From the NCBI RefSeq assembly GCF_025602895.1, contig NW_026516213.1, forward strand, positions 496,001-560,000: a stretch of 64,000 nucleotides of DNA. Reading direction: 5' to 3'. Position numbers and translations under genes: made by a program. The notes below the pieces were generated by a model. That model saw only the letters and a program-made list of their open reading frames with translations. It was not told the origin of the DNA and made no database searches. The stretch comes from Polychytrium aggregatum (taxonomy: Eukaryota > Chytridiomycota > Chytridiomycetes > Polychytriales). Within the stretch, counting starts at the first letter, position 1, and every line of letters begins with the position of its first letter. Of the stretch, positions 42,757 to 53,258 are shown piece by piece.

Positions 42757-45500
42757 ATGGCCTCGTCCGCCCCCGTGGTCTGTCCGTGCTGCAATAAGCC
42801 CATCCCCTCGGCGCTCATCAACGAGCACCTCGACTCTCAATGCTCGCTGTTCGTCCAGCCTTCTGCGGCCGCATCGTCGGGTCCTCGATCTCCAAGGCAA
42901 TCTTGGCTGCCAAAGCCCGGCTCGCCACCCCCATCTAAAGCCCCTCCCAAGCGCAAACTGACATCGGCTTCCCAGTCGCCGTCGTCGTCCGTTCCGCCAC
43001 TGTCTCCATCGGCTTCGTCCGCATCAGCACCGCTCAAGCCACCTTTCTCGCCACCAGAGACCCATCTCCACCAGCAACACGATATCGAGCCATACGACAG
43101 CCAGGAGGTCGATCAAGAGGAGCCTTCTCCCGATGAAGCTCGGCCTGACCGCACCCCGCCTGCGTCCCTGCCTCCAAAGAAAAAGCCACGAACCAGCCAT
43201 GCGCCGCTGGCCGACTTGGCTCGCCCAACCGACCTCGGCCACTTCTACGGCCAGCCGTCCCTCGTCGGCGATGACTGCCTACTTTCGAGGCTCATTCAGT
43301 CGGGCCGAATGCCCAGCATCTTGCTATGGGGCCCTCCAGGCTGTGGCAAAACGACGCTTGCCCGACTCATCGGTACGCTGTCCCGAGAGCCGCCAGCCAT
43401 CCGACATTGTCTCGTCTCGACCATGCGTCTGTCTTCTCACTCTGACTCTGCGCTGCCATCTCGATCGGATCGGTGTCGGTGGGCTTTGCACCCTGCTCTG
43501 TCTACCGACCTACTCCAGGCCGGACCGTGGGCAATTCGTTCTATCGAGAAATGAGCGGCGCTACGCACTCGATCGCCGATGTCCGCAAGATCGCCACAGA
43601 AGCCCGGAATCAGTCCAATCTGACGGGCCAGCGACCCATCCTGTTCATGGACGAGAGTACGTCGTTCCAGGCCCTCGTACTGCCTCTGCACTGCAAGAGT
43701 CGCTCCCCAGCATGCTGCCTCTCGATCGCGACACGGAGATGCTCAATGTCATGGCCTTTCGCGAGTACATCATGCATGCTGACACTGTCTTTGGCGACTC
43801 CATCCACACCTTGCCGCGGCCACAGTTCATCGATTCACCAAGTTGCAGCAAGACTTTTTCCTCAAGCCTGTCGAAGAGGTACGGCCTCGCTTTCGTGACT
43901 CGAAAACGACAGCATCACCGCGGCTGTATCCATCCTCGAGCAAGTCCATTTTCGCTGCCGGTGTCCACTGCGATCATCGTTGCGGCGCCAGCGACTTCAA
44001 TCGGCTGTGTTGACATCGTCCTAATGACAGGCCGACCCACACCAACCCAGGGCAACTTTACTCTTATCGCAGCGACGACCGAGAATCCGTCGTTCCGCAT
44101 CAACTCGGCACTGCTTTCGCGCTGCCGCGTTTTTGTGCTGAACAAGATCGACCCTGAAGCCATGAAGGCCATCATCATGAGGGCTGTGCGGCTCAAAGAG
44201 GAAAAGTCCAACATTTCTATCATCGTCCAGGACATGCCATCCGAGTCGGCCGGTATGACCTATGGTATTGCATGAGGCGGTATCTTGCATCGTGTATCGT
44301 GCATCCTGCATCGTGCATCTTGCATCGTTCGGCATGTAAGCCCATGACTCGACTTTGATCCTGGGCAGGCTGGATATGCCGCCTGCGCCAAGAGGCAGTC
44401 CCTGACCAGAATCTGCTCGCCGCTACAGACATTCCAGCGGTTGGCATGGTCGATGTGGCCGACACAGCCACGAAGGGCACTCCCGTTCTTACTGCCGACT
44501 CGAACGATGCCGTTGACACTTCCGACCCAGAGCCAGCCGCTGCACATGCAAGCACTTATCTGGCGGCGCCTGTCACCGCAAGACCAGGAGCATCACAAAC
44601 CATCGTGCTTCCCGAAAGCGCAATCGGATATCTGTCGATCCTCAGTGACGGTGACGCCAGGTCTGCACTCAACTCGCTCGAGATGGTCGTCGACTCAGCC
44701 ATCGGCTACAAGCAAAACAGGGTTGTGGTAACGCTGGATCAGGTCAAGCAGATCCTGCAAAAGACCCACATGCTCTACGACAAGGACGGCGAAGAGCACT
44801 ACAACCTCATCAGTGCATTTCACAAAGTAAGTTGCCGACACGCCCGACGGGGCTAGTCGCTTACTGGAAGGAGGGACACTGCCGCACGATTCATTCGTGC
44901 CATCGCCGCTCGAGCCAACACCTGAACAACCCGATCTGGTTTGCACTGATCGGCTATCTGACTTTCTATATATTATCACTCGCCTTTTGCTTGCCTTTGG
45001 CTCCATACTTCGCCCCCCCCCGGATCCGATCCGATGTGCCGACATCAGAGTGTCCGCGGCTCGGACGAGGATGCAGTCAGTATCTTGTTTGGACTTGGTT
45101 GTGTCTCTGTGCATATCGGTGGCACTTGGGGGGCTCCAAACTTGCGCCTGCTCTGACGATGGCAATCGTCCTGGGAATCTTTTACAGGCACTGTACTGGC
45201 TGAGTCGGATGATCTTTGCCGGAGAAGACGTGCTCTATGTGGCCCGAAGGATGATCCGGATTGCGTCAGAGGATATTGGACTCGGCGACTCGCAAGCCCT
45301 TCCGCTCGCCGTTGCAACATATCAATCTTGCCAGATTGTGGGCATGCCCGAGTGCGATGTGATGCTTGCACACTGTGCCGCCGTAAGTGGCATTTTGTCA
45401 GTTTGTTCCACGCTTTGGACCGTTGCCTCGCCAAGGGCAAAAGCAGACTGACCCGAGGGCGCTGCGCCGATGGCTGTGCTCAGTATGTGCTGATGCCGTC

Positions 45501-45587
<87 letters not shown>

Positions 45588-45971
45588 AACCCACCGCCTT
45601 TGCCTACGTTTCCAAAGTACCTTGCGCGGGCACCCAAAAACGTCGATGTGTACAAGGCGCTCAAGGTAGGTCCACGCTTGCCTTGGCTCCATGTGAAGCC
45701 GATTAGGGCTTTGAAGTGTCTCCAGTTGCATCGCTGATGGCCATACCGTTGCCCCTCGCAGTTTGTGCGAGAAACCATCGATTCCGAGCAGGGCTATCCG
45801 GTGCCATTCCATCTTCGCAATGCCCCTACCCGGCTGATGGAGCAGATGGGATATGGAAACGGATACAAGTACAATCCTGACTATGTCGGACAGGATATCG
45901 ACCAGTATTACCTGCCCGAGGAACTCCATCGGCGAGGCTGGAAGTGCATGCCCAAGCCCGACACCAAATAA
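42757..45971 (+). CDS. MGS1: Mgs1/WRNIP1-type AAA+ ATPase
   Basis: Nine exons: 42757-43372, 43519-43656, 43826-43878, 44051-44252, 44369-44826, 45049-45075, 45188-45382, 45618-45665, 45762-45971; 648 residues. A UBZ4 zinc finger at residues 7-28 ([21 protein letters not shown]) binds ubiquitin. The AAA+ core has Walker [10 protein letters not shown], Walker B PILFMDEIHRF, sensor 1 [10 protein letters not shown] and the SRCRVF arginine-finger region. The C-terminal clamp-loader-like part has [35 protein letters not shown] and [12 protein letters not shown]. The protein tetramerises, associates with ubiquitinated PCNA and protects stalled replication forks. Between sensor 1 and [10 protein letters not shown] there is a low-complexity insert of about 70 residues rich in Ala/Asp/Thr. 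Exon 45049-45075 is only 27 nt (SVRGSDEDA) with a gtcagt donor. Confidence 0.94.
45501..45587. repeat. (ctat)n microsatellite
   Basis: About 21 perfect ctat tetramers in the MGS1 intron 45383-45617, ending about 30 bp before the acceptor. Confidence 0.95.
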
Positions 45972-46152
45972 AGGTCATTCCCATGGGAGCTCCGGCCGGC
46001 CAGATGAGCCTGCTCCCTGCAGTCGGCTTCTCCCCCGCGACTCGATGTTTGGGCACGGGCTTGTGTCAACGCAGTGTATTCATCGCACATCAGCAAGCAG
46101 TCCATCCAGACACACACACAGATATATCCAGGCGATGACATCTTCACGCGCG

Positions 46153-48592
46153 CTAGAGAATGCTGAATTTGTGTGCTGGGCGAGAGGGGCCGCCAGCGAG
46201 ATTGTGCGTCGATCCGAAATCCGTCTGGCTCAGGTCGCATTCCCCGTACTCGTCCGAGCCCAAGAACGGTTCCCCATCGTGGCCCGGTTGGCCGGCTGCC
46301 TCGGGAGCCCAAAGCCCCTCGTCTGCGTCCGAGTATCGGCTCGACTGGCTTCTCCAGTCGGACGGGTTTCGGATGCCTGGCGGCTGCTTGCGCTCCGAGG
46401 GGCAGCCCTGGTTCGAAATCGAAATCGGTCTCGGATGTCCCATAGGATCTGATTCGTGGTATCCTGCGTATTCGCACCGGGGTGCCTGGGCGTCGCCAGA
46501 AGCCACTTGCGCGACTGGTGACCGAGTCCAGGCCGAGGACATGCTTGGTCTGGTAAGCGGTAGCGAAGGCCGAGCGTCAGTGTAGAACTGGGTCAGGGGA
46601 TCCTGCTGAGAGTCCAGCAGTCCTTCGTCCAGGATGTTGACTCTGGCGGCTCCCATCTGGCCATCGTGGCCGTCCATGCTAGTCTCTGGCTCCTGGCTTT
46701 TGTCGCGGCTGAGTTGGCTGCTGCTGGCGAGCCCTTCGTCAAGATCGCTGCCGTCCGCTAGACCGCACAGGCTCTCCATCGATACGCTTGCGTCCAAGTT
46801 GGCCACCTGTCGACAGACAGGGCACGGAAACATAGCCTCGTTTTCAGCAAGCAGCACTCGGATGCACTTATAGTGGAAGCAGTGCGAGCAGGGGCCCAGG
46901 AACAGCGCCTGGAAGGGGCCGATGCCGCCGAGACAGATGCAGCAGTCCATGTGTGTCTGCTGCGCGAGGACCGGAGGTGCTTCTGCCTTGGCTGTATCGG
47001 CTTTGGTGTCGGCATAGGGGTTGGTCGCGGCCAGCAGAGCCCCGAGAGCAACGCGGAAGCGGCTGCGACAGATTTCGGTCGTCGGGACAGAGCGAACCGA
47101 GTCCGATCGGGTCAATCAACGATGTTCTGGATGCTGTGCACAAGCAGCGGGAGGATACTGGTGGCAAATGGTCGCAAGTTTTGCTCCGGAGGCACTTACT
47201 TGATCGGGTGGTCCAGTCTGCCGAGCGGACTGCCATTCTGGCTACGGATGCTGACCTTCATGAGCACAGACTTGTATACATCTGGATGGAATGCATTACC
47301 GCATCAGTGTCCGCCACAGGCACAGTTCATGCAAGCGGCTGTTCGTGGACTGATCTGTCCGAGCCACACAGTTCTCACACGCTGACCAGGCTCCCACGAG
47401 GCAGCACCACCGGCATCAAAGTACCGCCATCGGCAAACAGCCCAGCGTCACGATCCAACCCGCTGGATGCGCGAGAAGCGGCGGATCTCGGTGGATGTTC
47501 CCGATCGCCATGCGACCTGCTTGATTGCCGTGTGTCTCGTGGATGTGCTTGGGGTTCACCACGATTGCATCTCGTCCTCACCTTCGTTCCGTCCCTGATA
47601 GTCCACGCCGAACTGGATCAAGTCGCCGTCGCGGATCGGATAAGGCCGGCTGATCTTGCTCGTCGGCGAGAGCCGCAGGCGGTTCAGAAAGGTGCCGGAG
47701 GAGCTTCCAACGTCTTTCAAATAGATCTTGTGTCGATCATAGATGGCGGAGCCCAGATCATTAATGACGTGGGCGGCGATCGTCGCGACGGCTTTGATCG
47801 GCGACATCCGCGAAGGTGTCGATGCAGATGGTGGCAGCAGCATCGATGCATACTCGAGCGACGCTATGGGTGCTAGCACAAATGCGGGCCAGGGTGCGAG
47901 TATTGCATTACCTGTCCGGCCTTGATCCACATCTCGGCATGCGTTCGGCTCACGACCTTGCTCTTGAACCAGACCCTATGCTTCCCAGCGGGCTGATCGG
48001 CTGTGCTTGTGCGGGGTTTGTTTGCTGTGGTTATCGGGAGCCGCTGGGTGCGGTCGACGCTTGGGTCTGGACGAGCACTGCTGTCTCCGGCTCTGGTAGC
48101 GCCGACCTGAGGCGACAGGGCCTCGGGGCCCTTGGGGTCGGCAAAGTTACCCCAGAGAGCCGATACAACCGACGACGCACTGATGGCCGGAGCCGTGAAT
48201 AGAGCCAGGGCCGAGAACGAAGCCGCATTTTGATTTTGGGCCGTGTCCTGCAAGTCGTCGCGGAGGATGCCAGGGCCGGTTGTCGCAGCATTGGCCGACT
48301 GTTGCTGGTGCTGACTCTGATACTGCTGGTGTTGGTGCTGCTGCTCGAAGGCGTTTCTGGGCAGTGCCCCGACCTCAGCATGCAAAACCGGCGGGACTGG
48401 GCCTAGATTCTCGCCCGGAGTGGCTCTGTTGGTCTGGGGCTGCTGATGCGACTTGACCTGGCGGCCAAACGAAATCGTGCTGCCCTCATGTAGGAGCAGC
48501 GTGAAAGGCTCAAAGAAGCAAGGCGGTGTCTTGCGCTGCTGATCGGCCAGATGGCTCTCGAAGCTGACGTGGACGAACGTCTCGGTCGACAT
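46153..48592 (-). CDS. Dma1/CHFR-like FHA-RING E3 ubiquitin ligase
   Basis: Exons (minus) 48592-47912, 47726-47582, 47281-47200, 47062-46153; 605 residues. Only the proteins called Dma1/Dma2 combine this FHA with a downstream C3HC4-type RING: FHA strands FTLLLHEGSTISFGR, then FKSKVVSRTHAEMWIKAGQ, IYLKDVGSSSGTFLN and DGDLIQFGVDY; RING CCICLGGIGPFQALFLGPCSHCFHYKCI and CPVC. Dma proteins link mitotic exit, septin and spindle checkpoints by ubiquitinating phosphorylated partners. A Gln/Ser-rich insertion of about 150 residues (about 50-205) separates the first FHA strand motif (SFGR) from the phosphopeptide-binding SRTHAE motif. Residues after the RING are disordered. Start MSTETFVHVSF chosen because it begins the conserved FHA strand; poly-T/poly-G lies just upstream. 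Confidence 0.9.
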
Positions 48593-49241
48593 TTTTTTTT
48601 TTGGGGGGGGAGGTGGTATAGGATGATTGTTTTCACCGACCTGCTCTGCAGACCGTAGCGGCGGAGGAAGTAGAAGGGAGCGGGAGAAGGAGGGTGAAGG
48701 AGGGAGGTCTCTGAGCGGGCTGGGACAATGGGACTGCCCTGGGAAAACGCCACGGACGGAGAGAAAAGCGCCAGAACGCTCGGCAGTACACAAGGCCCCG
48801 ATGGAATATGCACTCGAGGCGACACCGCAGGGTCGCTGGGGGGCCGAGCGGAAACGGTAGGCACGGCGTCGTCGCAGGCTGTGGGAATTGCTTGTCCGGG
48901 GGTCGGTTTGTCCAGACAAAAACCATCGCGGCAGGGGATGATTGACAGAGGCGAGCCCAATCAGCCAGGAACGAGCAGTTCCACGGGCTCTCGGCTGCGG
49001 GATGGGGAGGGCAATGGCTCGCTGGGGCGGCCCGAACGAGGCAGCGCATGATGCCGCCGGATCGCTGCGGCATATATAGCCAGAGGCAGGCAGGACGGTG
49101 ACGGGCATGCAGTAGAGCCCCGGACGAAGGCAATGCGATGCGGTGCGGTGCCGAGCTTTCCCATGCTCATGTGCCGTCCTGTGAATCGTCGCCTCGAAGC
49201 CCACCACAGCCTCTCCTCTCCATCTGCCAAGCTCTTCCACC
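48593..49241. promoter_or_regulatory. Divergent promoter region between the Dma1-like gene and FAN1
   Basis: 649 bp. Poly-A/T and poly-G tracts occupy 48591-48612. gcggcatatatagccag near 49067-49083 includes a TATATA box about 170 bp upstream of FAN1. No gene supported. Confidence 0.5.
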
Positions 49242-52200
49242 ATGAGCCCCCGCGATCTCCCAGCGGGCCGGAAAGCGGCCCGCCCTGCATCTTCCAAGCG
49301 AACTCGCCCGCACAGCAGCCGCCCTCGCAAGCGTCTGGCTCCCAGCTGCAGCTCGGCCGATCCTGGCTCGGCTGCCGACGGCGAGCTTCGCAGCGACCAC
49401 AGCGGAACCAAGCATCACTCCGATCCCGACGAGGCCGAAAGCGACACAGAGCTCGCCGATGGCGGCGGCCAGCTCATGGAAGCAGATCCGGCTCTGGTTC
49501 GTGCGAGCCAAGAACTGCCCCAGGACGGTGACAGCGCCAGCGACCCCATTCTCGAGTCCTCCGCTTGCCAGGGCTATCAAGAGCAGCTCGCCAAAGTGAT
49601 CGAGACTGTCCTGGAGAGTGACTCGCATCTGATGGGCCCTGAGCAGACCCAGGCCATCAACGCATACCAATCTCTGAGCGGTACGAGATCCATGCCGCCG
49701 CCACTCCCGATCCCTCCTGAATCGGACCAAAGCCCCACCGAGAGCCACTGTCCCCGTTATCGTAACATCCGCCGGCCGCCACATATCCTTCCGCACAGAC
49801 GATGCCAAGTGGCTATTCATCAAGATGTATAACCGCACGCCAAAGTACGAGCGACTCTCGAGGCTTGGTCTGTCCGAGGACTGCGATCGCAACGCTGTTG
49901 TCGCCGAGCTGTGCGGTGCAGCGCCCTCTTTTGCAACCACCCAAGGACCATCATCGCTCCTTGACTGGCTCGGCCTGCTCACAAAAGATGAACTCGACGG
50001 ACTTGCGCGAAGCCGCAGGATCAAAACAGCTCAGCGAGTATGTGAGAGAGCTCATCCACAGGTGCAAGTTGCAGGAACCGCAGGCGGCTCCTCGAGCTAA
50101 TAACTCCCGCCGCCGCTTGAATCGGGGTGGATGGAAGGCCCAGGATCTTCGGGTAGCCTTGGACAGGTCGATCCACTCGCAGTCAACCCTGAGGAACTGG
50201 ATATCTCGGGCCACGGCCAAGAACGCAGTCACAGTCACAGAGGCGAAAGCAGAAATCGACGCAGACTCGCCAACGCATGCGGAGCAGCGATGCATCCAGG
50301 AAATCCAGAACATCACGGGTATGGCTCGACAGCCGATTCTCGAGCGGGAAAGAACAGGCACTGGGCCCAGCAGCAGGATCTGATATCGTTGCTCCACATG
50401 ATGATGGATTGAATCCAGGTCCGTTGATCAAGCTGCACGATTGGGCCCGACAACTCGTCAACAGCCTTTTTATCATCCACGACCGCATAACGGTGTGGCC
50501 TCGCGACGACAAGTTCATGTTGAACTCGATCCTGGCCAATCTGCAGATACGGGCCCGCACCTTTGCCCGATACACAGTCAACCGGATTTCGCTGACATGG
50601 CCGACTCGGGAAGACTTTGAGCTCTATGTCCGATACTTGAAAGCCGAGCGCGATCTGGACGAGAATCTGCATCGGTGTGAGAGCACAGCGCAGTACTCGC
50701 CACTCTTGTCTGAGTGGATGGTTCTCTATGGCGAGTGGCAGACGCTCCTCAAGAATCAAGAGCACGAACACATCATCGGGACACCGTGGTTCCAGATCTT
50801 TTTGCCAGGTGCGCTCCCATGGTCGTCCGAGCAGTACGCAATGGCAATCTCTGCGGCCATTTCTCGCCGGTAAGGCGCAGTGTGCGGTAGTTCGATTGCA
50901 CGCACAGCATCGCTTCTCACCAATGTTGCTCATTGGGGGCTCTCAAGGCTGGATCCTGACTCGAGTCATGGGGCTTGGCGTGGAACTCTTTCGCCGCCTT
51001 GGACGCTTCAAAGATCTTGCCACGTTGCTGTCGCAGCTGGTGAACGAGTGTCCGTATCGACGAGGCAAGTCTGGGCTGAGCTAGCGAGAGATTCCAACCA
51101 AGAGGTGGAAGCTATAATACGTGGGCGGACAGCGGCGAGCACAGCGGACGAATCAGAATGCACCAGATGAATTGGATTCACTCCTTAACAAGTGCGGCGC
51201 AGGAAGCTGATTGTAGCTATCCACCAGCTCGCCGCGGACAGTGGTTCACCGAGTATGCCAAGGTGCTGGACTACCATCTGCAGGATAGGGAAGCCGCATA
51301 CAAGGTCTGCTTGGAAGCCCTCAGCGACCGCTATCTCAACACAGGTCGGTCGAGCAGCGCTCGCATTGATGGTGCCGATGTGCTGATGTGCTGATGTGCT
51401 GATGTGCTGATGTGCCGCAGGCTGCGAGCGCGAGATTCAACGGAGGCTCTTCAAACTGCACAAGTCCCTCAAGAAATCAGAGTCACTCCATTTGCACTAC
51501 CTCGAAAACAGCCCTGTCCGCGTGGTGACTCGGATCGCTGGTAAGACGCCGATGGATTGAGCGACTGGACCTGATAAACTACATTCTCACCAACGCATTT
51601 GCTTATCGCACTCTCAAGCCCGGAGAGTCTTTAGCCAACAGTCGAGAAAAGCCCTGTACGAGAACAACAAGGGCGAGCACGTCACTGTGGAAGAGTTGGC
51701 GATGGAGTATTTTGTCGACCGTGGATACAAGTGCATCCACGCGGAGAGCAGCATCATCACGACGCTGGTATGTTCCCACAGCAGGGCTCAGAACAAAGGG
51801 CCCGCTGCGCTTGCGGGATATGGGGCGATTGTCATCCTTTCCACTGCGGCTGTGTGCTTTCGTGCATGTCCATGGGGCAACTAAAGCCTACTCAAGTCCA
51901 GCATCGATTGCTCTCATCCGCTCTAGTTCGGGATATTGTTCTGGGACATCATATTCGATGACTCGCCCATCGGCGTGTTCATCTCGCCTTACCAAGGTTG
52001 GTAAGCTCCATATTTTGTGATCCGTGAGCCCAGAACAGCATGCATTCGTGCTTATGGCCATCTCTAATGCATATGACGGACAACACAGGCGCTCCCTTGG
52101 ACCTGACAACTGAGTTTTTCTATCCAACGCGATCGAGCTCCATCGACTCCCGCGTCAAGCTCATACGTCTTGACGGCGCCCGGAGCCTCATCGAGACAGT

Positions 52201-53026
52201 CGATGATCGCGAGCGACCAACCAAGACGGTCTGTCGAGGTGTCAACTGGGACGTAGGTTTACTCGGCCGCAGGTGTTTGTAGCAACGCAACCGGAAATAT
52301 CGGCTTTTGGATCTCGGGCGGATCACTGTCTGAGATTGAACCGCTCCTGTTTGTCCAAACATGACGCCAGAGCTTTACCAAGCAGGATCTGGTCGAGATT
52401 GCCGAGGTACGTGCACATGAAGGACCAGGGATGTTCAGACTGGACTGGTTTGACCCCGCCCCAGCAGTCTCTGGCAGCTGGTAACAACTCCAAAATGTCG
52501 ATCGCTCCAGTGTATCGGCAGCACACCGCTGTCGAGTCTGTGTCTGCTCTTTGCCCAGTGCTACTGGGCTCATTCGTCAGGGCTACCTGACTTGTGGTGA
52601 GTTCATGTCGATGCTGCAACGTTTCGTCGATTGCAACAGTTTCGGTAAGCTGACACACATAACCGGATACCGCGCAGCGTCTGGAACACCGAGAACAAAT
52701 CGGTTCGCTTTGTGGAAGTCAAGGTACGGACAAGATCGGGTCCGCACTGCTTGAGATCATACCTATGTTCGCGCAAATCCAGCCTCACGCCACTGTCCCT
52801 CGTGTTCCATAGGGCCACGGCGATCGCCTCTCGGAACAGCAAAAGGTTGGCGCTCCATGGATACGGTTGCTGGCTCTCGAGCTCGCGATGCCTGCGCAAC
52901 GAGCACTCATCACCGATTGCAATACTAATGACCCAGGTCTGGCTCGACTACTTGAACTCCAACGAGATATCCGGAGAAGAGTTCCATGTCGATCTCGTTG
53001 CGAAGCCCTCCAAACAGACCCAGTGA
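49242..53026 (+). CDS. FAN1: FAN1-type Fanconi-associated structure-specific nuclease (one-base frameshift in the assembly)
   Basis: Fourteen exons: 49242-49680, 49799-50318, 50419-50808, 50948-51064, 51228-51344, 51421-51540, 51619-51767, 51927-51996, 52089-52252, 52371-52406, 52511-52596, 52678-52723, 52813-52845, 52937-53026; about 791 residues. The N-terminus is disordered with no UBZ finger. The SAP domain reads GLLTKDELDGLARSRRIK then QLSEYVRELIHRC. The TPR region follows (VNRISLTWPTREDFELYVRY, GWILTRVMGLGVELF, QWFTEYAKVLDYHL). The VRR-NUC nuclease is complete: VEELAMEYF, HAESS, FGILFWDIIFDD, CYWAHSSGLPDLCVWN, VRFVEVKGHGDRLSEQQKVWL. FAN1 unhooks interstrand crosslinks. Total exon length is 3n+1; the frame changes inside the SAP domain near 50022-50028 (atcaaaacag). 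The intron after 51064 has a GC donor. Confidence 0.88.
51378..51418. repeat. 8-bp tandem repeat adjoining a splice acceptor
   Basis: About five copies of gatgtgct end in gatgtgccgcag, directly forming the acceptor of the FAN1 exon at 51421. Confidence 0.85.
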
Positions 53027-53258
53027 TGTTCATGCGGTTCAACAAAACGTGGCTGCGAATCGACTGCGGGTGATCCTCGGATACGCTGATGCATCAATAT
53101 CTATCTATTAACTCTGGTACTTTGGCTCTATATTGCCATGTGAAGAGCGTGTCGCTTTGGGGCCAGCGAACACCTTCGAAGGCTGCTGACGTAAAATGGG
53201 TATCGACCACGACAGCACCAGTGTTCTATCGAGCCACGCTGCGTTGAGACTTGTCCAG

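Noticed and set aside
47873-49411. Upstream extension of the Dma1-like frame by about 270 residues
   Set aside because: The family start MSTETFVHVSF is at 48592. Upstream sequence includes homopolymer tracts and covers the FAN1 start on the other strand.
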